Below are positions 25,306-33,781 of a DNA stretch of 38,671 nt, one piece after another; positions within the stretch are counted from its first letter, which is position 1, and each line of letters begins with the position of its first letter. The stretch is from Sedimentimonas flavescens (lineage in GTDB: Bacteria; Pseudomonadota; Alphaproteobacteria; Rhodobacterales; Rhodobacteraceae). Location: NCBI RefSeq assembly GCF_019264375.1, contig NZ_JAHVAI010000019.1, forward strand, positions 1-38,671, written 5' to 3'. The notes under the pieces are model-generated. The model searched no databases, had not been told where the DNA came from, and worked only from the letters and a program-made list of their open reading frames with translations. The position numbers and the translations under genes are program-made.

Positions 25306-26718
25306 TTATCCGCGCAATCCCTGATAGGCGGCAAGGGCTCGGGCGCGCCCCGCGTCCAGCGCCACCAGCCGTTCGGGATAGACCGCATCGGGGGTCACCC
25401 GCCAACTCCGTGGAACGGCAGAGAAAAAATCGCGCGCGGGGTCGGGCGGGTTGCGCTGTCCCTCGGCCAGAAAGCGGTTCCGGTAGGTGCCTTCCGGGTC
25501 GAATTTTTCTGCCTGCCCCGCCGGATTGAAGATGCGAAAGTACGGTGCAGCGTCGGGTCCCGAGCCCGCGACCCATTGCCAGCCCATCGCATTCGACGCC
25601 GGATCCCAGTCAATCAGGCACTCCTGAAACCAGCGCAAACCAACGCGCCAGTCGGTCAGCAGGTGCTTGGTCAGATATGAGGCCGCGATCATCCGCGCGC
25701 GATTATGCATAGTGCCGGTGGTGAACATCTCGCGCATGGCGGCATCGACGAAGGGCTCCCCGGTCATGCCCCGGCGCCAAGCCTCTGCATCCGCGTTGTC
25801 GCCGCGCCAGGGAAACGCATCCCATTCGGCGCGCCAGTTCGCGCGCGCCATCTCGGGGAAGTGGTAATAGAGATGCCAGGCGAATTCACGCCAGACCAAT
25901 TCCTTGAGGAAGGTCTCGGCACCGGGCGCGCCCTCGTGCAGGCGCCGCCAGGCGGCATGCCAGATTGTGCGGGGGCTGATCTCGCCTAGCGTCAGATTCT
26001 CGGAGAGTCCCGAGGTGCCGGGCTTCGCCGGGAAATCGCGATCCTGCGCATAGGCATCGAGGCGTTCCTCGAGAAACCGCGCCAGTCGCTCCAAAGCGCG
26101 GGCCTCGCCGACCTGCGCGAAATTTCTGACGATCCGCGCACCGCGGTTCATGGCAGCCCCCAGATGCCAATCGGCCAACCGCTCGCTATGCGGCCAGCGC
26201 GCCGGAGCCTCCAGCTGCTCGACCGCTGGCAGGACGGGCGCCAAGGCCCGCCCCTGCACCGCGCGCCAGAACGGAGAATACACCCGGTAAGGCCCGCCAC
26301 CCTTAGTCTCAACCTCCCATGGCTCAAACAGCAGATGGCCGGGAAAGCTGCGCGCCAGATGCCCCTGCGCGCGCAGGGCGGACTTGACCGCGCTGTCGCG
26401 CAAGCGCGCTTCGGGGTCATAGAGGCGCGACCAGTGCACGCCCTCAGCGCCGGTTTCAGCAATCACGCTGCGCAGCACCTCCAGCGCCGGACCGCGCCGC
26501 AAGATCAGCCGTGACCCGAGGCCTTCCAGCGCGCGTGCGAAGGCCGCGAGCCCCTCCCCCAAGCGCCATTTCGGGGCCGCGCCAAGCGCCTCGGCCTGCG
26601 GATCAAGGATAAACAGCGGCACGATCGGGCGGCCCGCCGCAACGGCGGCCTGAAGTGCGGGATGGTCGTGCAGACGCAGATCGCGCCGGAACCAGATGAT
26701 GAGCGGTGCCTTGTCCAT
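25306..26718 (-). CDS. phrB: Deoxyribodipyrimidine photolyase
   Basis: A 470 aa FAD-dependent enzyme that uses blue light to reverse cyclobutane pyrimidine dimers. Seen: the N-terminal antenna domain start LIIWFRRDLRLHDHPAL, then the FAD-binding domain with WREFAWHLYYHFP, TGTMHNRARMIAAS and DWDPASNAMGWQWVAGSGPDA, diagnostic of class I photolyases. The frame is open for 63 more codons upstream, but MDKAPLIIW at 26718 is the family start. It lies upstream of trgA on the same strand, with the ssrA promoter divergent behind it. Confidence 0.93.
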   Translation of the reverse strand: MDKAPLIIWFRRDLRLHDHPALQAAVAAGRPIVPLFILDPQAEALGAAPKWRLGEGLAAFARALEGLGSRLILRRGPALEVLRSVIAETGAEGVHWSRLYDPEARLRDSAVKSALRAQGHLARSFPGHLLFEPWEVETKGGGPYRVYSPFWRAVQGRALAPVLPAVEQLEAPARWPHSERLADWHLGAAMNRGARIVRNFAQVGEARALERLARFLEERLDAYAQDRDFPAKPGTSGLSENLTLGEISPRTIWHAAWRRLHEGAPGAETFLKELVWREFAWHLYYHFPEMARANWRAEWDAFPWRGDNADAEAWRRGMTGEPFVDAAMREMFTTGTMHNRARMIAASYLTKHLLTDWRVGLRWFQECLIDWDPASNAMGWQWVAGSGPDAAPYFRIFNPAGQAEKFDPEGTYRNRFLAEGQRNPPDPARDFFSAVPRSWRVTPDAVYPERLVALDAGRARALAAYQGLRG

Positions 26719-26788
26719 GACGCCTCCTGCCCCCGCAACATATCGCGCGCCCACGCCTTTTCCAGCCGCCCTATCGGATGACTGCGTC

Positions 26789-26817
26789 TTGCAGGCGGCC
26801 GGAGCCACCCCTATATT
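26789..26817 (+). promoter_or_regulatory. Sigma-70-type promoter of ssrA
   Basis: A -35 box TTGCAG (26789-26794) and -10 box TATATT (26812-26817) are separated by exactly 17 nt. The expected transcription start is near 26825, just where the acceptor part of the tmRNA begins. Confidence 0.8.
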
Positions 26818-26824
26818 GCCCTTG

Positions 26825-27136
26825 TTCGGGCTTGCCCGGGCTATGGACATAAACGCGCATGAAATAAGCGGATCGGACCCGGGGGCGGTACCCGGCGGCT
26901 CCACCAAACTTCCCTCGTTGGGGGCGATTGGGGCCGAAATAGGATCGACGAACGTCTAAAGATGTTTGCTTTGTCTCGGTGAGCTACCACCGTTATCGGT
27001 GCAAATTGTACAGTTGCCAACGACAACCGTGCTCCGGTCGCTCTTGCTGCGTAAGCAGTTCGGGTTACCGAAACTTAAGTCCTTACGCTTAGCCGCCTAA
27101 GGCGGGGCCCGCAGGAGCCTGGCAACAGAATCCTGC
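26825..27136 (+). ncRNA. ssrA: tmRNA, circularly permuted two-piece form
   Basis: Ribosome-rescue RNA in the alphaproteobacterial permuted arrangement. The acceptor piece comes first, ending CGGCTCC-A-CCA at 26906. After a ~23-nt spacer that should be removed, the coding piece begins GGGGCCG at 26930; these seven bases pair perfectly with CGGCTCC (one G-U). The D-arm-like ATAGGATCGACG follows. The tag frame at 27016-27054 encodes ANDNRAPVALAA and a TAA stop. The start follows from the promoter; the 3' end is approximate, placed after the GCAGGA/TCCTGC hairpin (27111-27136). Confidence 0.95.
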
Positions 27137-27222
27137 ACCTTCCCCCCTCAAAGCCAGCGCCGATTAACGCGTCCTCAACCTTCCTGCCGCAGGATCGGTC
27201 GAAACAGAGCTGGAGGGTTTCG

Positions 27223-27648
27223 ATGGACAAACTCGCATTCTTGCAAAACTGGTTCCAGCGCGTCTGGATCGACGGCGACCTCGACGCGATCGGCGAGTTC
27301 TTCACGCCCAACTCGCAGGCGGCCGGCGTCATGCAGGGCCTCGACCTGCGCCCGGAAGATTTCGAAGAGCTGATCCCCGCCCTGATGCGGATGATGTCCT
27401 CGCCCACGGTCACGATTCTGCGCCACCTGGAGACCGATGACTGGCTCTGGGCGCTGCTGGTGGTGCGCGCGAAGACGGCCGATACACTCGCGCCCATCGA
27501 GTTCACAGCGCAGGTCGCAATGCGTTTTGACGATGGCCGCATCGCCGAGGCATTCAACCATTTCGACCTGCTGAGCTTCTTCGAGCAGCTTGGCGTACTG
27601 CCGCCCGAGGCGATGGCGCTTTTCCTCTCCGGTGAGTCGCTGGCCTGA
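27223..27648 (+). CDS. NTF2/SnoaL-like protein
   Basis: A 141 aa single-domain protein resembling the nuclear transport factor 2/SnoaL fold: an N-terminal helix (FLQNWFQRVWIDGDLDAIGEFF), middle strands, and a final FDDGRIAEAFNHFDLLSFFEQLG segment typical of these cone-shaped proteins. Such proteins may be small enzymes or ligand binders; no substrate can be assigned. The start at 27223 has a GGAGGG ribosome-binding site. It lies between ssrA and sspB. Confidence 0.7.
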   Translation: MDKLAFLQNWFQRVWIDGDLDAIGEFFTPNSQAAGVMQGLDLRPEDFEELIPALMRMMSSPTVTILRHLETDDWLWALLVVRAKTADTLAPIEFTAQVAMRFDDGRIAEAFNHFDLLSFFEQLGVLPPEAMALFLSGESLA

Positions 27649-27738
27649 CATTACGGGCCTTCCGGTTTGAATAGTTCGGCCCCCCTTCCCTTGCGCGGCG
27701 AATCTCCTATGCTGAGCCAAACACCAAGGAAGGCCCGG

Positions 27739-28185
27739 ATGACGCGCAGCATTGATTATGGCAACCTCATGCATCGCGCGATGCGCGGTCTGATCCAGGA
27801 TGTCCTGACGGATATCGCCGAAAACGGGCTGCCCGGCGCGCATCACTTCTTCATCACCTTCAACACGCGCCACCCCGACGCCGAATTGGCCGACTGGCTG
27901 CATGATCGTTATCCTGAAGAGATGACCATCGTCATCCAGCACTGGTTCGACAATCTCGAGGTGGACGACGAAGGCTTTGGCATCACGCTGAATTTCGGCA
28001 ATGCGCCAGAGCCGCTCTATGTCCCCTATGACGCGATCACCACCTTTGTGGACCCCTCCGTCGAGTTCGGTCTGCGCTTTGAGACGCAGGAATATGACGA
28101 CGAGGATGAGGAAGACGAAGAGCCCGAGCCCCCGCAGGAGCGTGGCGATGCCGAGGTTGTAAGCCTCGACAAGTGGCGCAAATAG
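27739..28185 (+). CDS. sspB: SspB-like ClpXP adaptor protein
   Basis: A 148 aa homologue of alphaproteobacterial SspB, which binds ssrA-tagged proteins and tethers them to ClpX for degradation by ClpP. Seen: a folded domain of about 110 residues (MHRAMRGLIQDVLTDIAENG, HHFFITFNTRHP, MTIVIQHWF), an acidic linker (YDDEDEEDEEPEP) and a conserved short tail VVSLDKWRK, the likely ClpX-binding motif. The start ATG 27739 has AAGGAAGG upstream. Its substrate signal, the tmRNA tag, is encoded about 700 bp upstream. Confidence 0.88.
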   Translation: MTRSIDYGNLMHRAMRGLIQDVLTDIAENGLPGAHHFFITFNTRHPDAELADWLHDRYPEEMTIVIQHWFDNLEVDDEGFGITLNFGNAPEPLYVPYDAITTFVDPSVEFGLRFETQEYDDEDEEDEEPEPPQERGDAEVVSLDKWRK

Positions 28186-28241
28186 CGTAGTAATCCGCCC
28201 GAAGGTGACCCTGCGTCACTCAGCTAAGGTGCGGTGCGAGT

Positions 28242-28844
28242 ATGAACAATATTGCGCTTTTCCTCGGGCAGGCAATCCGCCGTCCGTCGCAGATCTCCGC
28301 AGTCGTTCCATCGTCCCGGCGTCTGGCGCGGGCGATGGTGCGATCACTGGGCGCTGACACCGGCCTCGTTGCCGAACTCGGCCCCGGAACCGGCAACATC
28401 ACCCGCGAGATTCTGGCCCGCGGGGTTGCCCCTGCCGACCTGACGCTATTCGAACTGAACCCGGTCTTCTGCCATCGCCTCGCCGCGCAATTCCCCGGTG
28501 TCCGGATCGAGAATCGTCCCGCTCAGGACATGGCCGCCATCGGGGTCGAGAACCTCGGCGCCATCGTTTCCAGCCTGCCGCTGCTGTCGATGCCCGCCGC
28601 GCTGCAACACGCCATCCTGCGCGCCTGTCTGGCCGCGCTGGCCCCGCATGGCCGGATCATCCAGTTCACCTATGGCCCGCGCCCGCCGCTCGACCCGCAG
28701 GTCCAGCACGATCTGGGCCTGGCCGTGCATCGCGGCCCGCAGGTCTTGCTGAACATGCCGCCCGCGCGGGTCTATTCCTACACGCGCCACCAAGTTGGTA
28801 TACCGCCGCATACTGATTGCAAAACAGCGTCAGGCACCTTATGA
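28242..28844 (+). CDS. PmtA-like SAM-dependent phospholipid N-methyltransferase
   Basis: A 200 aa class I methyltransferase. Seen: SAM motif I AELGPGTGNI at residues 44-53, ELNP at the end of the second strand, and a C-terminal PARVYSYTRH close to that of PmtA-type enzymes, which methylate phosphatidylethanolamine towards phosphatidylcholine. The N-terminus ALFLGQAIRRPSQISAVVPSS also fits. Length fits. The last ~16 residues after VYSYTRH look atypical and may reflect a shifted stop. An rRNA-type methyltransferase is less likely. Confidence 0.75.
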   Translation: MNNIALFLGQAIRRPSQISAVVPSSRRLARAMVRSLGADTGLVAELGPGTGNITREILARGVAPADLTLFELNPVFCHRLAAQFPGVRIENRPAQDMAAIGVENLGAIVSSLPLLSMPAALQHAILRACLAALAPHGRIIQFTYGPRPPLDPQVQHDLGLAVHRGPQVLLNMPPARVYSYTRHQVGIPPHTDCKTASGTL

Positions 28845-28887
28845 CGCAGGGTGAAATTCATCGCAGCATTGGAACGGAGGCCCAGCC

Positions 28888-30282
28888 ATGACCGCGACCC
28901 GCACCGAGACCGACAGCTTCGGCCCGCTCGAAGTCCCCGCCGACAAGTACTGGGGCGCCCAGACCCAACGCTCGATCATGAACTTCCCGATCGGCTGGGA
29001 ACGTCAGCCGGTTCCGATCATCCGTGCGCTCGGCGTGATCAAGAAGGCCTGCGCGCTGGTTAACAAGGCCCAGGGCGACATGACCGCCGAGATCGCAGAT
29101 GCGATCGCCGCCGCCGCGACCGAGGTGATCGAGGGCAAGTTCGACGACAACTTCCCGCTGGTGGTCTGGCAGACCGGCTCGGGCACCCAATCGAACATGA
29201 ACGCCAACGAGGTGATCTCGAACCGCGCCATCGAAATGCTCGGCGGTGTCATGGCGTCGAAGAAGCCGGTGCACCCGAACGATCACTGCAACATGGGCCA
29301 GTCGTCGAACGACACTTTCCCGACCGCGATGCACGTCGCCATCGGCATGCAGGCGCGTGACGTGCTGCTGCCCGGCCTTGAAAAGCTGCACGCGGCCCTT
29401 GCCGCGAAGGCCGAGGAATTCAAGGACATCATCAAGATCGGCCGCACCCACACGCAGGACGCCACGCCGCTGACGCTCGGCCAAGAGTTCTCGGGCTACG
29501 CCAAGCAGGTCGAGCGCGGGATCGAGCGCGTGAAGATGTGCCTGCCCCATATCTACGAACTGGCGCAGGGCGGCACCGCCGTCGGCACCGGCCTGAACAC
29601 CCGTGTGGGTTGGGATACCCGCGTCGCAGCCCAGATCGCCGAGATCACCGGCCTGCCCTTCGTCACCGCGCCGAACAAGTTCGAGGCGCTCGCCGCCCAT
29701 GACGCGATGGTGATGTTCTCGGGCGCGCTCAAGACTGTCGCCGCCTCGCTCTTCAAGATCGCCAACGACCTGCGCCTTCTGGGTTCCGGCCCGCGTTCGG
29801 GTCTGGGCGAGCTGATCCTGCCGGAAAACGAGCCGGGTTCGTCGATCATGCCGGGCAAGGTCAACCCGACCCAGGCCGAAGCGCTGACCATGGTCTGCGC
29901 CCATGTCATGGGCAACGACGCCGCGGTCGGTTTCGCCGGCTCGCAGGGCCACTTCGAGCTGAACGTCTACAACCCGATGATGAGCTACAACGTGCTCCAG
30001 TCGATGCAGCTGCTGGGCGACTCGGCCTCGGCCTTCACCGACAACATGGTCGTGGGTACCCAGGCGAACACCGCCCGCATCGACAAGCTGATGAAAGAGT
30101 CGCTGATGCTGGTGACCGCGCTGGCGCCGACCATCGGCTACGATGCCGCGACCAAGGTCGCCAAGACCGCGCACAAGAACGGCACCACGCTGAAGGAAGA
30201 GGCCATCGCGCTTGGCTATGTGGACGCGGAAACCTTCGACCGCATCGTGCGCCCCGAGGACATGATTGGCCCGAAAGGCTGA
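28888..30282 (+). CDS. fumC: Fumarate hydratase class II
   Basis: A 464 aa iron-independent fumarase that interconverts fumarate and malate in the TCA cycle. Seen: [20 protein letters not shown] at the N-terminus, [13 protein letters not shown] and [11 protein letters not shown] substrate-binding motifs, and the superfamily signature [11 protein letters not shown] near residues 317-327. Full length. The start has a GGAACGGAGG ribosome-binding site, and a strong terminator follows 20 nt after the stop. Confidence 0.98.
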   Translation: MTATRTETDSFGPLEVPADKYWGAQTQRSIMNFPIGWERQPVPIIRALGVIKKACALVNKAQGDMTAEIADAIAAAATEVIEGKFDDNFPLVVWQTGSGTQSNMNANEVISNRAIEMLGGVMASKKPVHPNDHCNMGQSSNDTFPTAMHVAIGMQARDVLLPGLEKLHAALAAKAEEFKDIIKIGRTHTQDATPLTLGQEFSGYAKQVERGIERVKMCLPHIYELAQGGTAVGTGLNTRVGWDTRVAAQIAEITGLPFVTAPNKFEALAAHDAMVMFSGALKTVAASLFKIANDLRLLGSGPRSGLGELILPENEPGSSIMPGKVNPTQAEALTMVCAHVMGNDAAVGFAGSQGHFELNVYNPMMSYNVLQSMQLLGDSASAFTDNMVVGTQANTARIDKLMKESLMLVTALAPTIGYDAATKVAKTAHKNGTTLKEEAIALGYVDAETFDRIVRPEDMIGPKG

Positions 30283-30301
30283 TTACGCCTGACCTGTTTC
30301 G

Positions 30302-30329
30302 AAAGGGCGGCCCCCGGGCCGCCCTTTTT
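30302..30329 (+). terminator. Rho-independent terminator after fumC
   Basis: A 12-bp perfect stem (AAAGGGCGGCCC with its complement) around a 2-nt centre, followed by a T-run. It may also serve the convergent small gene at 30342. Confidence 0.9.
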
Positions 30330-30341
30330 CGTTGCGCGCCA

Positions 30342-30656
30342 TCACTCGACGACCCGCAGTACCTCCCAGTAGTTCGAGCCAGAGACGACGTGCTCGCTCA
30401 TCTTGCGGCCCCAGTCGGCGTGCATCTTGATCGAGTTGAGCTTGGCGAAGATGCCGTCCAACTCGGTCAGATCCTTCACGTGGATCTCGCTTTCAATCTC
30501 GGATTCGCAGGCGCCAACGGACCCCGTCAGAATCCGTTCCTGCGACACGTCGAGCCCGGTTTGTGGCCCGACTTGCTCCTGCCACTCTTTCAGCAGGTCG
30601 ATCACGGTCTGTTTGTAACCAAATTTCGCTTTGACATGCCAACGCGCTACCATCAT
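30342..30656 (-). CDS. Conserved hypothetical protein, 104 aa
   Basis: I do not recognise a named family. The alternating strand/helix pattern (ARWHVKAKFGYKQTVIDLLKEW, SEIHVKDLTELDGIFAKL) would fit a small ferredoxin-like or dimeric alpha-beta barrel protein, which is a guess from pattern. The start at 30656 (or the adjacent Met at 30653) has a strong GGGAGG ribosome-binding site. It converges on fumC. Confidence 0.7.
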   Translation of the reverse strand: MMVARWHVKAKFGYKQTVIDLLKEWQEQVGPQTGLDVSQERILTGSVGACESEIESEIHVKDLTELDGIFAKLNSIKMHADWGRKMSEHVVSGSNYWEVLRVVE

Positions 30657-30796
30657 GAGAAGTCCCTCCCTTGATTGACTTGACCTCATGCCCGGCTGGC
30701 GTTCTTGTCGGTGTGAGAAATCCGCCCCGCGGTTATCCTACACCCGACACGCCTTTCCTGCGAGTCTGCGACCCAACCCAACCCGAGGCCACGCCC

Positions 30797-30979
30797 GTGA
30801 CCGGCAAAATCGTCAATCTCAACACCGCCCGCAAACAGGCCGATCGCGCCAAGAAACGCGCACAGGCCGATGCCAATTCAGCGAAATTCGGGCGCACCAA
30901 GGCACAGCGCAAGCTCGAAGAGAGCGAGGCCGACATGGCGCGCAACAAGCTTGAGCAGCACAGGCGCGACGAGGAATGA
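30797..30979 (+). CDS. DUF4169 family small protein
   Basis: A 60 aa highly charged, Arg/Lys-rich protein starting with GTG (VTGKIVNLNTARKQ). The VNLN-x-RK start and KFGRTKAQRKLEE middle match DUF4169, a short alphaproteobacterial family of unknown function. Its stop overlaps the next gene's ATG by 4 nt, so the two are co-translated. Confidence 0.78.
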   Translation: MTGKIVNLNTARKQADRAKKRAQADANSAKFGRTKAQRKLEESEADMARNKLEQHRRDEE

Positions 30980-31203
30980 GCCGGCCGCGCAAACGCTCGC
31001 TGACGCTTGAGGGGCACCGCACCTCGGTCTCGCTCGAGGATGAATTCTGGGCGGCCTTCCGAGAGATCGCCGAAGCCGAGGGCAAGGGGCTGAACGAACT
31101 GGCCGCCGAGATCGACACCGCGCGCGGGGTGGATACCGGGCTGGCGACGGCGATCCGCCTTTACGTTCTGCGCGTGCTGCGGGCTAGGCTTCCTCGGGCA
31201 TAG
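30976..31203 (+). CDS. Ribbon-helix-helix domain protein
   Basis: A 75 aa protein of the RHH_4 type: a strand (RTSVSLEDEFW) and two helices (AAFREIAEAEGKGLNELAAEID, then ATAIRLYVLRVLRARL). It is a probable DNA-binding protein, possibly a local regulator; the target is unknown. It overlaps the DUF4169 gene by 4 nt, and its last 20 nt overlap the convergent olsA gene. Confidence 0.78.
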   Translation: MSRPRKRSLTLEGHRTSVSLEDEFWAAFREIAEAEGKGLNELAAEIDTARGVDTGLATAIRLYVLRVLRARLPRA

Positions 31204-32005
31204 CCGAGCGCACGGCGGCTTCGCAATGCGCAGCCAGCAGCTTGCGAGAGGGGAAATCAGCCACATCGACGGGTTCGTGAAACACGACCTCGACCTCGCC
31301 CTGCCGGGGCGCCGCGAGGATCTTGAGCAGGTGCGGGCCGAAATCCATCTTGCCCCACCAGCCGTAAAACCGCGGGTCTTCGCCTTCCGGTGCGCGGTAG
31401 ATCACGGTGACGGGCTGGATCTGCATGACCTTCTCAAGCCCGTGGCTGTAGAAGGCCGCAAACAGCGTGGGCTTGAAGGGCAGCACGCGGCGCGCATCGG
31501 TCGAGGTGCCCTCGGGGAAGAACAGCAGGTGGTGTCCCGCGCGAATGCGGTCCTCGAACAACTGCTGCTGCGCCTTGGCCTCGCGCGGATCGCGGCGGAT
31601 GAAGACGGTGCCGGTTGCACGCGCGAGCCAGCCGATGCCGGGCCAGTTCGCCACCTCGGACTTCGCGACAAAATAGACCCTCTGACAGGCGTTGAGTGCG
31701 AAAATATCGAGCCAGGAGCCATGGTTGGCCACGACGGCCCCGATATGCTCCATCGGAGTGCCGCGCACACGGTAGCGGATACCCATGATCGGGAAGGCGC
31801 TGCGGCAGACGGTGGTCGTGATCGAAGGCGTCCAGGGCCGCGCCTCACGGAACAGCGGGCGCTCGATCAGCCGCACGAAGAGCAGCAGCATCAAGCCGCC
31901 GTAGGTCACCACCCCCAGAACGCTGCCGCGCAGCAGCGCGCGCAACCATCCGACCGGGCCAATGCCCCGGGCCTCGGGCTCGGTCGCGTCATCCCAGGTG
32001 CTCAC
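31184..32005 (-). CDS. olsA: Lyso-ornithine lipid O-acyltransferase (OlsA-like)
   Basis: A 273 aa acyltransferase of the PlsC/LPLAT family. Seen: the catalytic H-x4-D in NHGSWLD, the acceptor-binding FFPEGTSTD, and an N-terminal hydrophobic segment. OlsA adds the second acyl chain to lyso-ornithine lipid at the inner membrane. A general 1-acylglycerol-3-phosphate acyltransferase is possible by sequence alone, but its GTG start overlaps the olsB stop by 4 nt, which favours OlsA. Confidence 0.85.
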   Translation of the reverse strand: MSTWDDATEPEARGIGPVGWLRALLRGSVLGVVTYGGLMLLLFVRLIERPLFREARPWTPSITTTVCRSAFPIMGIRYRVRGTPMEHIGAVVANHGSWLDIFALNACQRVYFVAKSEVANWPGIGWLARATGTVFIRRDPREAKAQQQLFEDRIRAGHHLLFFPEGTSTDARRVLPFKPTLFAAFYSHGLEKVMQIQPVTVIYRAPEGEDPRFYGWWGKMDFGPHLLKILAAPRQGEVEVVFHEPVDVADFPSRKLLAAHCEAAVRSAMPEEA

Positions 32006-32787
32006 GCGCGGCCCTCGTGGCGACGGGTGTAGAAATCCAGATGCTTTTCGCTCATGGCCTTGGTGTCCATCAGCAAGAGGACGTCGGTCGTGTTGAACGG
32101 CGCGTCGATAAAGGCGCCCTCGCCCACGAAGCCGCCAAGGCGCAGGTAGGCGCGGATCAGCGTCGGCATCGCGGCCATCGCGGCTTTGCGGTCCAGTTGA
32201 TCCTCGGGCACGAGGTCCATCGGCTGGAAATGCTCCGCCCGCGCGCGCGGACGCAACGCCTCGGGGGCAAGGTGATGGTAGTGCAGCCAGGCCAGCGGCA
32301 TACGCAGGGGCTCCGGGTCGATACCGTGGAACGAGGCCACGCCGAACAGGATCTCGATCTCATTGGCCAGAACATAGTCGGCCAGCGCATTCCACAGCAG
32401 CAGCATCGAGGCCCCGCCGCGATAGTTCGGGTGCACGCAGGAGCGGCCAAGCTCCAGCAGCTTGCGGCCCGAGGCACGCAGCTTGCTCAGGTCATATTCA
32501 GCATCGCAATAGAACCGCCCGAACTGCTCGGCCCGATCCGACGGCAGCAGCCGATAGACGCCGACCACATGTTCGAGCGCGGCGGCATCGCGGCTCGGGT
32601 CCACAAGGATCAGGTGATCATAGACCTCGTCGAACTCATCCCGTTCCAGCCGGTTTTCGTGGTCAACCAGCGGCCCGTCGCCGCCCAGTTCCTCGACGAA
32701 CACCGAGTAGCGCAGCCTTTGCGCGGCCATCAGGTCTGACGGCTCCGTCGCAAGGCGGATCTGATAATGTGCGGATTCCGCGGCCAT
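32002..32787 (-). CDS. olsB: L-ornithine N-alpha-acyltransferase (OlsB-like)
   Basis: A 261 aa GNAT-type enzyme that transfers a 3-hydroxy-acyl chain from acyl-ACP to ornithine, the first step of ornithine lipid synthesis. Seen: the N-terminal RLATEPSDLMAAQRLRYSVFVEELGG block, LELGRSCVHPNYRGGASMLLLW (CoA/ACP-binding region) and FGVASFHGID. I chose ATG 32787 because it has a GGGGCAGGGA ribosome-binding site; a TTG 15 nt upstream is less likely. It is co-transcribed with olsA. Confidence 0.87.
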   Translation of the reverse strand: MAAESAHYQIRLATEPSDLMAAQRLRYSVFVEELGGDGPLVDHENRLERDEFDEVYDHLILVDPSRDAAALEHVVGVYRLLPSDRAEQFGRFYCDAEYDLSKLRASGRKLLELGRSCVHPNYRGGASMLLLWNALADYVLANEIEILFGVASFHGIDPEPLRMPLAWLHYHHLAPEALRPRARAEHFQPMDLVPEDQLDRKAAMAAMPTLIRAYLRLGGFVGEGAFIDAPFNTTDVLLLMDTKAMSEKHLDFYTRRHEGRA

Positions 32788-32925
32788 GCGTCCCTGCCCC
32801 AAAGCGTCTGCGAAGTTTTACGGCAGAGCCGCGCCGAAATGCAACGCCGCAGAGCGAACCAAACGCAGCGTCGCAGAAGACACACGCATCGGCTGTTTCC
32901 TGGCCCCTTCGGCGTTAACCCTTTG

Positions 32926-33105
32926 TCAACCCTGATCGGGCAAAACGAGCATCAACTGCACCCGACGCCCGTCGATAACCTGTTTGCCGGCATGTTCGAA
33001 ATTGACCGTGATCCTGTCGCCGATGCGCGACTGTACCTGCCCGACGCCCCAGTCGGAAGCCAGCGGATTACGTACCAACATGCCCGGCTCAAGAAATTCG
33101 TTCAT
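32926..33105 (-). CDS. DUF3553 family small protein
   Basis: A 59 aa protein beginning MNEFLEPGMLVRNP, with DWGVGQVQSRIGDRITVNFEHAGKQVI. This pattern of short strands matches DUF3553, a small domain (also found fused to UvrD-type helicases) that probably binds nucleic acid or protein. It is transcribed divergently from the histidine phosphotransferase gene with 25 nt between starts. Confidence 0.82.
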   Translation of the reverse strand: MNEFLEPGMLVRNPLASDWGVGQVQSRIGDRITVNFEHAGKQVIDGRRVQLMLVLPDQG

Positions 33106-33130
33106 CCTGACCTCACTTTCGGAAAGAGCC

Positions 33131-33748
33131 ATGCCGCTTGAGACATCCGCCCCCATGGCAGACCCGCAGACCGATCTTGTGGCTCTGGTCGGATCGCGAC
33201 TCTGCCATGACCTTATCAGCCCTTTGGGGGCGATCGGCAACGGGGTGGAGCTGCTCGCCATGTCCGGCGCCCCGGCAAGCCCGGAAATGGAGCTGATCGC
33301 CGAAAGCGTGCGCGCCGCGAACACGCGAATCCGGTTCTTTCGCATCGCCTTCGGCCAGGCCCTGCCCGAACAGCACGTCAGCCAGCGAGAGATTCTGACG
33401 ATCCTCGACGACATGGCGCGCTCAGGCAGGATGCGCGTGCGATGGGAGATCGCCGGCGACTTGCCCCGGCAAGAGGTCAAGCTGGCCTTCCTGGCGATCC
33501 TGTGCCTCGAAACTGCCCTGCCGCGCGGCGGGGATGTCGTCATCACCCTGTCCGTGGACAGCTGGCGCGTTACGGCTCAGGGCCCCCAGATCCGAACCGA
33601 GCCGGGACTATGGGCACAGCTTGCGGCAGATCCGGGCACCCTGCCCCCCGCCCAGGTGCAGTTCGCGCTCTTGCCGCGCGAGGCAAGACTGGCCGGGCGC
33701 ACCCTGAGCCATGAAATCGGCGACAGCCGCGCCGTGCTGTCGTTCTAG
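33131..33748 (+). CDS. chpT: Histidine phosphotransferase ChpT-like
   Basis: A 205 aa protein resembling ChpT, the alphaproteobacterial phosphotransferase that passes phosphate from CckA to CtrA and CpdR in cell-cycle and motility control. Seen: SRLCHDLISPLGAIGNGVELL with probable phospho-accepting H26, then a degenerate ATPase-like C-terminal domain. Start ATG 33131 has GGAAAGAG upstream. A strong terminator follows. Confidence 0.86.
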   Translation: MPLETSAPMADPQTDLVALVGSRLCHDLISPLGAIGNGVELLAMSGAPASPEMELIAESVRAANTRIRFFRIAFGQALPEQHVSQREILTILDDMARSGRMRVRWEIAGDLPRQEVKLAFLAILCLETALPRGGDVVITLSVDSWRVTAQGPQIRTEPGLWAQLAADPGTLPPAQVQFALLPREARLAGRTLSHEIGDSRAVLSF

Positions 33749-33754
33749 AAATGA

Positions 33755-33778
33755 AAAGCCCCGCCGAGGCGGGGCTTT
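33755..33778. terminator. Bidirectional terminator between chpT and proA
   Basis: An 11-bp perfect stem (AAAGCCCCGCC with its complement) around a GA centre, placed between two convergent genes, so it can serve both. Confidence 0.85.
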
Positions 33779-33781
33779 GGG

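Noticed and set aside
28858-30174. 438-codon minus-strand frame opposite fumC
   Set aside because: Antisense shadow of a highly conserved fumarase gene; composition rich in Arg, His and Gly.
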